Shown: positions 34,923-42,554 of the stretch, piece after piece
Layout: the number at the start of each line of letters is the position of its first letter
Numbering within the stretch: the stretch's first letter is position 1
Assembly: GCA_032358255.1 (NCBI GenBank)
Contig: JAULBX010026863.1
Location: 1 to 42,746, forward strand
Direction of reading: 5' to 3'
DNA length: 42,746 nt
From: Heterotrichella gracilis
Taxonomy: Eukaryota; Sar; Xanthophyceae; Tribonematales; Xanthonemataceae
Position numbers and translations under genes: made by a program
The notes under the pieces: generated by a model
What the model saw: only the letters and a program-made list of their open reading frames with translations
Told to the model about the DNA's origin: nothing
Database searches by the model: none

Positions 34923-36926
34923 ATGAAAATTAAGTTTACTGGTAACTACAAATCTTTACAGCCATTTGAAAGTGAAGAACTACCTAATTTTACAGTAATA
35001 ATTGGTAAAAATGGAAGTGGAAAGTCTCAGTTAGTTGATCAATTCAAATTGTTAGCTGGAAGCAGCCTTCCCGATAATAGTACCCGAGTTTTGGAAACTA
35101 GTCCAGCTTTTCATAACATATTCACTGATTCAGTTTCAATAGATTCAATGAGTTTTGGGAGCCCTCAGAGTTATTCGAATACAATTGTTACTATGTATGG
35201 CCAATATAAACAAAGAATTGTACCAGCAAATGTGTCAACAGCTTGGCTTAATATCTTCGAAAAACTATTAACCATTGAAGATGTTACAGAATTAGAAATA
35301 TTTAGTGCTGAAGATATTCAGTTATTCAAGTCTAAAATTAATGGTATTCATGGGGCAATTGATGAAGAGAGATTAAATGATCTTGTTCCTCCAATTATGC
35401 GCAATAATTCACCAGAATATTTGAAAGAAAAATATAAACGATTCCAAGACCAGTTAAAAATTTCATCTAGAGATTACGAAATTGCGGCATTTGTTTCTAA
35501 AGCAAGATCAAAAAAAATTGATAGTCTGACAGAGTCAGACTATCACAATACCTCATTCCCAGAAAAATATTATGATGCGAATGATTTATTATTTTCAAAA
35601 ATAGAAAATATTTTTTACGCTTTTCTTAAAAGGAGGGAATTAAACCGAAGCAATTATCACGATCAAATAGATTTCAAAAAAAACTTAGGTGCAATAAGTC
35701 CGGAAGAGTTTAATATCAAAAACATTTCCCCCTGGGATTTGATTAATAAAATGCTCCATGATATTAATCTAACTTTCTATTTTCAAGGGGTGGAAGAATC
35801 TGATTTTTCACGAGATGCAACAATAGGTTTTAAGTTAATTAAAAAAGGCCATGAAAGTGAAGTTAATTTAAAAGATCTTTCTACAGGTGAAAAAATAATT
35901 TTTGGGTTGATATCAAAAATATTTGCCTCAACTTTTTATGAAGGTAATCTTAAATTACCTGAATTGATTATACTTGATGAGCCTGATGCTCATCTCCATC
36001 CTGAAATGTCTAAAATTTTAGTTGAAACCTTAGATACTAATTTTGCAAGAAAATTAGGCATTAAAGTAATAATAACCAGTCATTCACCTTCAACTGTTGC
36101 TTTATCTCCAGAAGATTCTATTTTTCTTTTAGACAATTACAAATCCTCATCTTTAACCAAGATTAGTAAAGACAATGCTTTGCAAATTTTGACCCATGGT
36201 GTACCAAATCTTTCAATAAATTATAAAAATCATTTGCAGATTTTCGTAGAAAGTCCAACTGATTTAGAATACTATCAGGCCATTTTTAATAAACTTAACT
36301 CTGAGAAACCACAAAAACATAAACTATATTTCATTTCAACAGGCTATGGAAAAAGTAGTTCAAGTCAAGTTATTAATTTGGTGGCAGAGATAAGGAAGGC
36401 AGGTAATAATACTACATTCGGCATCATTGATTGGGATAAAAAAATTTCAATCGAAGAGAACGTTTGGATACATGGAGATAAAATAAGGTATAGTATAGAA
36501 AATTACATCTTTGATCCAATTTACTTAGCAGTGCTTCTACTTCAAAAAAAATATGGCTTACTTAAAACTGAATTAGGATACAATTTCACTGATAATGAAT
36601 ATAAATTAATAGAAACAGATAAAGCGCAGTTAGCTGTAGACTATATTACTAAATCTCTTAGGAAAAAAATCAATATAACCAGTCTTGATGATACTTTAAT
36701 TAACTGTTCTTATGGAAAGGTTATTACACTTAAAATTCCTAAATGGTATTTAGATTTTCATGGGCATATACTTAAAGAAAAATTAATTGAAACATTCCCC
36801 ATTTTTGGGGATATAAAATCTAAAGGAGAATACGAAATAGAAATGCAACTCATATCAATTATTGCTAAACATTATCCATTAGTTCCCCAAGACACAATTG
36901 ATATGCTAGAAAAAATTTCATCTTAA
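34923..36926 (+). CDS. AAA ATPase with C-terminal TOPRIM-like domain (OLD-like)
   Basis: 667 aa. It has Walker A GKNGSGKS (28-35), ABC-type signature LSTGEK (319-324) and Walker B LIILDEPDAHLHP (348-360). After the ATPase, FVESPTDLEYY (E443) and GIIDWDKK (D503, D505) mark a TOPRIM-like metal site, as in OLD-family nucleases and other AAA/TOPRIM effectors (for example AAA15-type proteins in anti-phage systems). It is the last gene of the seven-gene operon. By family it is a DNA-damage or phage-triggered nuclease, perhaps acting with the Mrr-type protein. A bidirectional terminator follows at 37050-37094. Confidence 0.8.
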   Translation: MKIKFTGNYKSLQPFESEELPNFTVIIGKNGSGKSQLVDQFKLLAGSSLPDNSTRVLETSPAFHNIFTDSVSIDSMSFGSPQSYSNTIVTMYGQYKQRIVPANVSTAWLNIFEKLLTIEDVTELEIFSAEDIQLFKSKINGIHGAIDEERLNDLVPPIMRNNSPEYLKEKYKRFQDQLKISSRDYEIAAFVSKARSKKIDSLTESDYHNTSFPEKYYDANDLLFSKIENIFYAFLKRRELNRSNYHDQIDFKKNLGAISPEEFNIKNISPWDLINKMLHDINLTFYFQGVEESDFSRDATIGFKLIKKGHESEVNLKDLSTGEKIIFGLISKIFASTFYEGNLKLPELIILDEPDAHLHPEMSKILVETLDTNFARKLGIKVIITSHSPSTVALSPEDSIFLLDNYKSSSLTKISKDNALQILTHGVPNLSINYKNHLQIFVESPTDLEYYQAIFNKLNSEKPQKHKLYFISTGYGKSSSSQVINLVAEIRKAGNNTTFGIIDWDKKISIEENVWIHGDKIRYSIENYIFDPIYLAVLLLQKKYGLLKTELGYNFTDNEYKLIETDKAQLAVDYITKSLRKKINITSLDDTLINCSYGKVITLKIPKWYLDFHGHILKEKLIETFPIFGDIKSKGEYEIEMQLISIIAKHYPLVPQDTIDMLEKISS

Positions 36927-37049
36927 ATCCCCGCTGCGCAGAATTTATAATCTTGCGAAATAGACTTTTGAGACAAGGTATTTGTAATCCCTCCGAAGCG
37001 ATACTTGCGGAGCGGCCGTTCAGCAAAAGATCAGCTTTTCAAAACTAAA

Positions 37050-37094
37050 CAAAAAAAAGGAGTTTGAATCCCAGACCCAAACTCCTGCTTTTTT
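37050..37094. terminator. Bidirectional terminator between convergent genes
   Basis: Stem AGGAGTTTG (37058-37066) / CAAACTCCT (37078-37086) with an 11-nt loop, an A run before it (for minus transcripts) and T6 after it (37089-37094, for plus transcripts). It separates the defence operon from the minus-strand vWA remnant. Confidence 0.8.
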
Positions 37095-37105
37095 CATTTG
37101 ATTCA

Positions 37106-37612
37106 TTATTTATTCGTCAGCATTTCAGATAGTTCACACAAGCGGATAAATTCAGCCCGGTAACCTTCCTCATCATCGCCTTTGCCCGATTTGGCCAAAC
37201 GAATGATCTCCTGGTAATTCGCTTCTCCTTTAAATTCAGATTGGCGAAGGAGGAGTCCGAATTCGACCACCGCCGCACAAAACATAAAATTGGCACTGGT
37301 GTTTTCAAACCGGAGATGCTGATCTAATGCCACGGTGCTGATCTCCTGACTCAGCTTTCCTTCGGGTTCTTTGTATCTGAGTTTAATGGTGCAGATCTCA
37401 TTGCTCTTTGCCTTAGCCGTATTTTGTAAACTTTGGTATTTTAAACTATCTACCGGCTCTTCCTCCTTGCTATCATTTGCCGGAACAATTTCATACAAGG
37501 CCGTTACCGAGTGTCCGGAACCCACATCACCGGCATCTTTTTTATCATCTTTAAAATCTTCGTGGGCCAGCATGCGATTGTCATAACCAATGAGACGGTA
37601 AGATTTTACATA
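37106..37612 (-). pseudogene. 3' remnant of a von Willebrand factor A (YfbK-type) gene
   Basis: From about 37612 the minus-strand frame reads YVKSYRLIGYDNRMLAHEDF, then ...AGDVGSGHSVTALYEIVPA, then RYKEPEGKLSQE and the final FGLLLRQSEF ... GYRAEFIRLCELSEML. This is the C-terminal part (DUF3520-like) of vWA proteins of the YfbK type. The vWA domain itself and the signal peptide are missing, and the frame meets a stop just upstream, beyond a hairpin. The ATG at 37573 is internal to the homologous region and not a true start. In Bacteroidota such genes often lie next to the MuiA-family gene seen here at 39516 (recollection). The insertion of the XRE/ImmA/PIN module between them seems to have removed the 5' half. 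Confidence 0.75.
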
Positions 37613-37615
37613 CCG

Positions 37616-37648
37616 CCGAAGCCTTATTCCATAAGCTTCGGTTTTTTT
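37616..37648 (+). terminator. Strong hairpin with T tract at the vWA / PIN junction
   Basis: CCGAAGC-CTTAT (37616-37627) pairs with ATAAG-CTTCGG (37631-37641), about 11 bp with one bulge and a 3-nt loop, followed by T7 (37642-37648). It has the form of a plus-strand terminator, though no plus-strand gene ends here. It sits exactly where homology to the vWA gene begins, so it probably came in with the inserted module. Confidence 0.6.
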
Positions 37649-38162
37649 ATTTCATTTTTGAATACTCTGCCATGGTGTTGCATGGCAGTCTACTTCCCTT
37701 TGTTTTTACATCGTATATAAATTGATCACATTCTGCTTCCGTCATTATTTTTTTGCTCATTGCCTCAAGCAACAAATCCATTGTTGTATAATAAACTATG
37801 CCGTGTTGGGCACAGTAAGCTTTAATGTCCTTTAAATTACTACTTGCAATAAATTCATTCTCAAACCTAGCAACAGCCATACAAGCACTTTCCCCTTCCC
37901 CAAACTTTTTCATCAACATGGCATATTCTTTTATTACCTCAGCTTTTGCCGGAAAAGGAATGACAGGTATTTTAAATAGTGACAAAAAATTTGTTACCTG
38001 TGTCACTAATCCTTTACTTCTACATAATTCATTTTTTACTTTATCCAACATCACAAACCTGTTTGGAAAAATGGCCGAAAGTTGATGAATGCGGTTACCG
38101 TTAAGAAAATGCCGCACTACATCAGCATCTAAAAGTATGTTCGGCTCACTCTTCTTGCTCAT
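37647..38162 (-). CDS. PIN-domain protein (putative toxin of a three-gene module)
   Basis: 171 aa. The PIN fold acidic site is visible: ILLDADVV (D12, D14), E45 in KNELCRS, GEGESACMA (E91) and SSNLKDIKAY (N109, D112). By family, PIN-domain proteins are metal-dependent ribonucleases and common toxins. Its start overlaps the ImmA/IrrE gene stop by 17 nt, so the three genes XRE, ImmA/IrrE and PIN are co-translated. Such triplets resemble toxin-antitoxin-like modules in which the XRE protein represses the operon. The RNA target is unknown. Confidence 0.75.
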   Translation of the reverse strand: MSKKSEPNILLDADVVRHFLNGNRIHQLSAIFPNRFVMLDKVKNELCRSKGLVTQVTNFLSLFKIPVIPFPAKAEVIKEYAMLMKKFGEGESACMAVARFENEFIASSNLKDIKAYCAQHGIVYYTTMDLLLEAMSKKIMTEAECDQFIYDVKTKGSRLPCNTMAEYSKMK

Positions 38163-38880
38163 TATCGTTTGCTAAATTTTCAATATCCTTCCCAATATCA
38201 TTCATCAAACTGATAAAATGCGATTCAGAAATTACACCTTCATCAAATAATCTTTTTGCCCGGGCACCATAATCACCTATTACTAAATTTTCATTTCCCG
38301 GATTATATAAGGTTGTATCGTAACCCAATAATTCAGCGCTGTGTTTCACACCCTTGGTATAATCTTCATATCGCTTGTAATCAATCAATCCCATTGCATC
38401 TAATCGCATCAACAACGCTGCTCTGCTACACGCAAAATACTGTTCGATCTGTACAATAGTAATAAGTGTCATTTTATTTTTAGCAAGTTCAGGTTTTGGT
38501 ATTAACGAGAGTAAACATTCTTCAGGCATCAATAAATAAGCAGCAAACCAATCAGCATCATATTCGACTTTATCTTTCTTATCAAATCTTCCCGCATTAG
38601 AAATTTCAGATACAAATTCTTCTTGCACAAATAAATGATAGAGTTCATGTGCAATAGTAAAATGTTGTTTGCTGACTCGGTGATTTGCATTAATAATTAT
38701 GAAGCGGTGATCTCCATGTTTAATAGCCATGCCTGAAAAATTATCAGACATAGGTTTAAACAAAGCCATAACGCCAAGCTTAGGCAACCAACTCTTCATA
38801 CGTATTGGCTCACACGCACCCATGCCATTCCGAATTCGGAAGTCAGAAGCTGCTTTTTGTAATGGATAATTATTTTGCAT
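38146..38880 (-). CDS. ImmA/IrrE-family metallopeptidase
   Basis: 244 aa. The zinc site HELYH (H78, E79, H82) in FTIAHELYHLFV and the following EYDADWFAAYLLMPEE (the ExxADxFAxxLLMP pattern) are diagnostic of COG2856 (ImmA/IrrE). By family, such peptidases cleave partner XRE repressors or relieve them in response to a signal. Here it lies between an XRE regulator (11-nt overlap) and a PIN protein (17-nt overlap), the usual position for a regulated toxin or defence module. No membrane segment is present. Confidence 0.9.
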   Translation of the reverse strand: MQNNYPLQKAASDFRIRNGMGACEPIRMKSWLPKLGVMALFKPMSDNFSGMAIKHGDHRFIIINANHRVSKQHFTIAHELYHLFVQEEFVSEISNAGRFDKKDKVEYDADWFAAYLLMPEECLLSLIPKPELAKNKMTLITIVQIEQYFACSRAALLMRLDAMGLIDYKRYEDYTKGVKHSAELLGYDTTLYNPGNENLVIGDYGARAKRLFDEGVISESHFISLMNDIGKDIENLANDNEQEE

Positions 38881-39217
38881 TTTCCTTTTCTAATTCAACG
38901 ATCTTTAAATAATTTTTTACCACTTTTCTAAATTGAGCCAGTTCTTTCATATCATTTTCATTTACTTCAGTTGCTCTGAATGCAAAGGCAACATTAGTAC
39001 TGATATGATTTTTATCCGTCTCAAAAAAATCTGCCAATTCAGCACCGTATAAATCAGCTAGCTTTTCTAAAACTTCAACAGAAGGTTCTCTGCTATCATT
39101 TTCATAATAGCTTAACAGCTCCCTTTTTATCCCTAAGAAGGAGGCTACCGCTTCTTGAGAGAAATTATTTTTCTCCCTAAAAGCTTTTAATACTTGTCCT
39201 ATTTTCATGTTGTTCAT
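38870..39217 (-). CDS. XRE-family transcriptional regulator
   Basis: 115 aa from the ATG at 39217 (a second ATG at 39208 is possible). The upstream ATG at 39262 cannot be used, because it lies inside the promoter/operator. Residues 6-60 are a classic XRE helix-turn-helix (IGQVLKAFREKNNFSQEAVA, then LGIKRELLSYYENDSREPSV). The C-terminal 45 residues are helical and contain the part a partner peptidase could cut. It is the first gene of the XRE/ImmA/PIN operon, and the palindrome covering its promoter suggests autorepression. Confidence 0.9.
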   Translation of the reverse strand: MNNMKIGQVLKAFREKNNFSQEAVASFLGIKRELLSYYENDSREPSVEVLEKLADLYGAELADFFETDKNHISTNVAFAFRATEVNENDMKELAQFRKVVKNYLKIVELEKENAK

Positions 39218-39227
39218 GTGCTTGGTT

Positions 39228-39271
39228 GTTACAAATATACTAAAAAATGTAGAAATATACAATATTGTAAC
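39228..39271 (-). promoter_or_regulatory. Promoter and palindromic operator of the XRE operon
   Basis: On the minus strand the -7 box is TATATTTG (39232-39239), an exact TAnnTTTG match, with TTG of the -33 region at 39260-39262 (20-nt spacing). The whole is bracketed by the perfect inverted repeat GTTACAA (39228-39234) / TTGTAAC (39265-39271), with TGTA/TACA inside. The layout fits an XRE autorepressor site. Confidence 0.65.
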
Positions 39272-39459
39272 AATTATCTAAGGTGTAAAATATGTTAATA
39301 CATTGATAATCATTTAAATGACTCCTGAAACATAATTTAAATATTTCACTTGGCTTAAAATTTTTGAATTTAGGGGAACAAAGCTCTCCTCCTATTTCCA
39401 CGAGATTATACTCTCCAAAATCAATCCTAGTTTTCGCAGGATTAGGTTCAATCTAGCTC

Positions 39460-39502
39460 AAAAAAAAAACCGTGCCTATTTTTTTTAAAACAGACACAGG
39501 TT
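39460..39502 (-). terminator. Terminator of the MuiA-family gene
   Basis: Imperfect stem AACC-GTG (39468-39474) with CAC-A-GGTT (39495-39502), inner TTTT/AAAA pairing, and a T9 tract on the minus strand (39460-39468). It lies 14 nt after the stop codon of the minus-strand gene at 39516. Confidence 0.55.
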
Positions 39503-39515
39503 CTTTATACAAAGT

Positions 39516-41531
39516 TTATTCGCTAATAATTTTTGCCCATTTCGGGTAGCGCAAAGAATAGGTGTAGCTCAGTAGTTTTTTCTCTCCGGGTTCCAGCGTC
39601 ACTTCCCAATTTAATTTACCAGAGCGTTTCGTCACACCCGCATTTTGTGCTTCCATTAATTCGATCTCAATTGATTTGCGGTCGGATAAGGGATACTGAT
39701 CTTCTACCATCACTTTAATGCTTTGGTTTTTATTATTTCTAAGCACAATGTTTGTTCCATTTATTTCTTTAATATAACTACCGCTGCTTCGTTTGGTACT
39801 TGCCAATTTATTGGCTTCACGGTTAATTTGAACATCTTTATCCCTTCCTAAAGAAACAGAAAGCGTGTCCCCAATATGACTCACATCCAATACCGATTGC
39901 CCCACATAGGTATCTTGAAAATACACACTGTATTTTCCATTAATTAAATTGAGTGAGGTCCAGTCGGCTATTTGCGCACTTAAAAACACTTCTTGTTCTA
40001 ATTTTGGTACCGCATAATAAAGATAGTTCACGCTTAGATTTTGTTCTTTGATGCGAATATTGTAGTCCGCACCATCGGATGGAATGCTATACGGATTTTC
40101 AATCACGTACTCTTTATTGGTAGCGGAAGGAGCGCGATACGTGGAGCCCAGGTAAAGAGTTTCAATATCTCTGGTGCCATCCACATAATAGGTTTCATTA
40201 TCACTTCTTCCTCCTCGTACATTATATTCATAGTCACCCGCTGTAGTAGCTGCCATCGAATTAATACTCTTAGTAGCCAAATTTAGGTAACTTTCACGCG
40301 TAATAGTTTGTCCTGATTTAGTTTCAGGATCTATCAATGGAACTTGATAATTGACTACTTCGATCTCATTAAGTTGTACGCCGTTTCCATTCATTTCTAA
40401 ACTAACATAAGCGGTTTTTCCAGACCCTACTCTTATTCCTTTGATCTCGCACGAGTGATAACCTACATATACCGCTTTCAAGTCACACAAGCCCTGATCG
40501 ATTGGTTTTGCAAAAAATTCACCATCCATATTCGTGCTAACCGTTGCCACTAATTCTCCCTCTCTAAAAATTGAAACATTGACAAATGGCATGGGTTCCT
40601 TAGTGTCCTTATCTCGCAGTGTCCCTTTAATGGCACCTGAAGCAGTTAATGTTGATTTTTGAATGTTTTGTTTTGGTCTTTCAATATACCAGGCACTGAG
40701 TTTTTGTCGATCGCCTGATAAGGAAGGATTAGTGGTAGAAAGTGTGAGCTTCACATTATTCCAGTCTTCCCCACTGCTTTGAAACACATTGGCGTTATAA
40801 GTGATCTCAAACGGTTTATTAATTTCTTCCACCCTGAAATCATAGGTAGGATCCCAGCCGGCAGAAGACACATAATAACTCAATTTTAATTCTCCCGCTA
40901 ATTCTTTTAAGCCTTCTATACTTACAAAAATCTGACTCACTACCTTCCGTTTGTTCACCGTGAGTTCGTTAATTTTCTCATACACCTTTCCCATCTCTTC
41001 TTCTTGATCTTTTTTATCGTTCGAGAGGCTTAACTTCTTTCTTCGTATTTCATTTAAACGGGTTCTGTAAAAATCGGCCACTTCTTTTAATTGCACAGCG
41101 GTGAAATCTCTGGCTGTTTTTTCTGTGACACTTTTATCCAGTAGTATACCCTCTTCAAGATTTAAAACAAGCATTTCATTTTGAAGTTCTTTAATTTTAT
41201 TCTCCAAGAGCTCGATCTGATTCTGCAGATCGTTTTCTTGTTTTGATTTCACATTCGGATTTGCCTGGTGCACCACATGTTTTACGGCTAAAATTTTGTA
41301 TTGCGCCGGAACACTAACCTGAACAGAATTTGGCACTATTTCTTGTGGCAGTTGATCCATCATAAGAATGTGGCTGCCCTTTTTTAATTTTAGATCTGCT
41401 TTGCGTGTGACTTGTGCGCCGGAAAAGAAAACGGTGACCTGACTGATATTGCTTTTTGGTTGAAGCGTGTCGATGCTGCCAAGGCATGCAAGCGCTATTG
41501 CCATGCTTACGAAGAATACAAGTGTTTTCAT
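39516..41531 (-). CDS. Mucoidy inhibitor MuiA family protein with carboxypeptidase-regulatory-like insert
   Basis: 671 aa. A signal peptide (MKTLVFFVSMAIALACLGS) is followed by the DUF4140 region (VTVFFSGAQVTRKADL, about 30-130), a long coiled coil (about 100-215), and a DUF4139 core whose strands include YYVSSAGWDPTYDFRV (near 235) and the end WEVTLEPGEKKLLSYTYSLRYP. Residues 305-385 are an inserted CarboxypepD_reg-like beta domain (GAIKGTLRDKDTKEPMPFVN), followed at 430-460 by a TonB-plug-like motif (VRGGRSDNETYYVDGTRD). By family it is an outer-surface/periplasmic protein of unknown biochemical role. The vWA remnant at 37106 is its likely former neighbour. Confidence 0.85.
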   Translation of the reverse strand: MKTLVFFVSMAIALACLGSIDTLQPKSNISQVTVFFSGAQVTRKADLKLKKGSHILMMDQLPQEIVPNSVQVSVPAQYKILAVKHVVHQANPNVKSKQENDLQNQIELLENKIKELQNEMLVLNLEEGILLDKSVTEKTARDFTAVQLKEVADFYRTRLNEIRRKKLSLSNDKKDQEEEMGKVYEKINELTVNKRKVVSQIFVSIEGLKELAGELKLSYYVSSAGWDPTYDFRVEEINKPFEITYNANVFQSSGEDWNNVKLTLSTTNPSLSGDRQKLSAWYIERPKQNIQKSTLTASGAIKGTLRDKDTKEPMPFVNVSIFREGELVATVSTNMDGEFFAKPIDQGLCDLKAVYVGYHSCEIKGIRVGSGKTAYVSLEMNGNGVQLNEIEVVNYQVPLIDPETKSGQTITRESYLNLATKSINSMAATTAGDYEYNVRGGRSDNETYYVDGTRDIETLYLGSTYRAPSATNKEYVIENPYSIPSDGADYNIRIKEQNLSVNYLYYAVPKLEQEVFLSAQIADWTSLNLINGKYSVYFQDTYVGQSVLDVSHIGDTLSVSLGRDKDVQINREANKLASTKRSSGSYIKEINGTNIVLRNNKNQSIKVMVEDQYPLSDRKSIEIELMEAQNAGVTKRSGKLNWEVTLEPGEKKLLSYTYSLRYPKWAKIISE

Positions 41532-41569
41532 ACGATTGGATGTTAAGGGTGAATAAAAAGAACGAATTA

Positions 41570-41604
41570 CAAAGGTACCTGTACATTCCTACGTTAGTTT
41601 CAAA
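41570..41604 (-). promoter_or_regulatory. Bacteroidota-type promoter for the MuiA-family gene
   Basis: On the minus strand TTTG (41601-41604) and TACCTTTG (41570-41577) match the -33 (TTTG) and -7 (TAnnTTTG) boxes, 23 nt apart (upper end of the usual range). The -7 box lies 38 nt before the start codon. Confidence 0.6.
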
Positions 41605-41829
41605 TGCATGTTGCAAGAAATAGAGCGTTTTGTGCAAGTGGACGATTTTAAATAATAAGTGGTGAAAGAGATTTTTGCGCTATTGAAAGACTAAATTGTG
41701 AATGATACTTATGTTAGCCAGCTATTAAAACTTTAAAATCGGCATGCCAATATGGGCAATACAATTTAGCGTGCAGGTTGAAATTCCGGTGCTTATCGCA
41801 ACCTTCTGAGCGGATACGTTTACCGTTTT

Positions 41830-41850
41830 CAAAATGAAATTTTGTCATTT
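41830..41850. promoter_or_regulatory. Possible enhancer palindrome upstream of the sigma-54 promoter
   Basis: CAAAAT-GAA-ATTTTG (41830-41844) overlaps a second inverted pair AAATGA (41832-41837) / TCATTT (41845-41850). It lies about 80-100 bp upstream of the sigma-54 promoter, the usual place for an activator (bEBP) site. Inference only. Confidence 0.35.
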
Positions 41851-41930
41851 TTTTATTCGGGACACTGAAAAATTTTCTTGCTTTTAACGATTCTTTACAA
41901 AAAAAAATGTCAGAATTACCATGCAGGTTT

Positions 41931-41947
41931 TTGGCACAGCCCTTGCA
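41931..41947 (+). promoter_or_regulatory. Sigma-54 (RpoN) promoter of hsp20
   Basis: TTGGCAC (41931-41937), five bases, TTGCA (41943-41947): the -24 GG and -12 GC are exactly 10 bases apart, as in the consensus TGGCAC-N5-TTGCA. The predicted start is about 12 bases after the -12 GC, leaving a leader of about 90 nt before the hsp20 ATG. An RpoN-dependent enhancer-binding protein would be needed for open complex formation. Confidence 0.8.
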
Positions 41948-42013
41948 AGGAAGGGAACAAATCGCGATTGAAAATTAAAACTAAAATTAACTATTAAAAA
42001 AATAAATTAACCC

Positions 42014-42041
42014 GTTCGAAAGAACCTTAAAAAAAAGGAGG
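42014..42041 (+). promoter_or_regulatory. Leader hairpin (GAAA tetraloop) and strong RBS of hsp20
   Basis: GTTC-GAAA-GAAC (42014-42025) is a 4-bp stem with a GNRA-type loop. Eleven bases later AAGGAGG (42035-42041) is an unusually strong Shine-Dalgarno for this phylum, with the ATG at 42047. The hairpin is too short to be convincing as an RNA thermometer. Confidence 0.5.
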
Positions 42042-42046
42042 ATACA

Positions 42047-42514
42047 ATGACTTCACTGATCAAATTAAATGGCACCGGAAAAAATGTGTTATTTCCAGAA
42101 CTCCCATCCTTGTTTGATGATTTTATCACAAGAGACTTTTTCAATGTACCGGTTCGGGCTCTGTTCAATGGCAATAGTATACCGGCAGTAAACGTTAAGG
42201 AAAGCAATTCAGCCTTTGAATTGGAAATGGCTGCGCCGGGTATGAGCAAGAATGAGTTTAAGATCGGTATAGAGAACAACATGCTGGTTATTTCTGCTCA
42301 AAAAGAAAACAAAACGGAAGAAACGACCGAGGATGGCACTTACTCCAGAAAAGAATTCAGCTATCAGGCCTTTAAGCGCGAGTTTAAATTACCTGAGAAC
42401 CTGGTGAATGAAGATGAGATAAGCGCCAGCTATACAGATGGAATTCTACACATTCTGGTTCCAAAAAAAGTACAGTTAAAACCAAAACAATTAAAAGAAA
42501 TAACGGTGTTGTAA
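42047..42514 (+). CDS. Hsp20/alpha-crystallin family small heat shock protein
   Basis: 155 aa, typical for bacterial sHsps. The alpha-crystallin domain runs from about residue 45 (NVKESNSAFELEMAAPGMSK, residues 45-64) to 145, with the hallmark AAPG near the start and the later segment YTDGILHILVPKK. A short C-terminal tail has an I-x-V motif (ITV) used in oligomer assembly. It acts as an ATP-independent holdase for unfolding proteins in the cytosol. The ATG is fixed by the AAGGAGG ribosome site 5 nt upstream. Control is by the sigma-54 promoter at 41931 and a terminator at 42523. Confidence 0.95.
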   Translation: MTSLIKLNGTGKNVLFPELPSLFDDFITRDFFNVPVRALFNGNSIPAVNVKESNSAFELEMAAPGMSKNEFKIGIENNMLVISAQKENKTEETTEDGTYSRKEFSYQAFKREFKLPENLVNEDEISASYTDGILHILVPKKVQLKPKQLKEITVL

Positions 42515-42522
42515 CACTGGGA

Positions 42523-42554
42523 GGGCAGGTAAATGGTACCTGCCCTTTTTTTTT
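42523..42554 (+). terminator. Rho-independent terminator of hsp20
   Basis: Perfect 9-bp stem GGGCAGGTA (42523-42531) / TACCTGCCC (42537-42545), a 5-nt loop, followed by T9 (42546-42554). Confidence 0.9.

Noticed and set aside
37106-37573. 155-aa protein starting at 37573 as an intact gene
   Set aside because: The vWA-like frame continues upstream of this ATG without a start, so it is an internal methionine of a truncated gene.
39218-39262. ATG at 39262 as XRE start
   Set aside because: It lies within the promoter and its palindromic operator; the ATG at 39217 is downstream of the expected transcript start.
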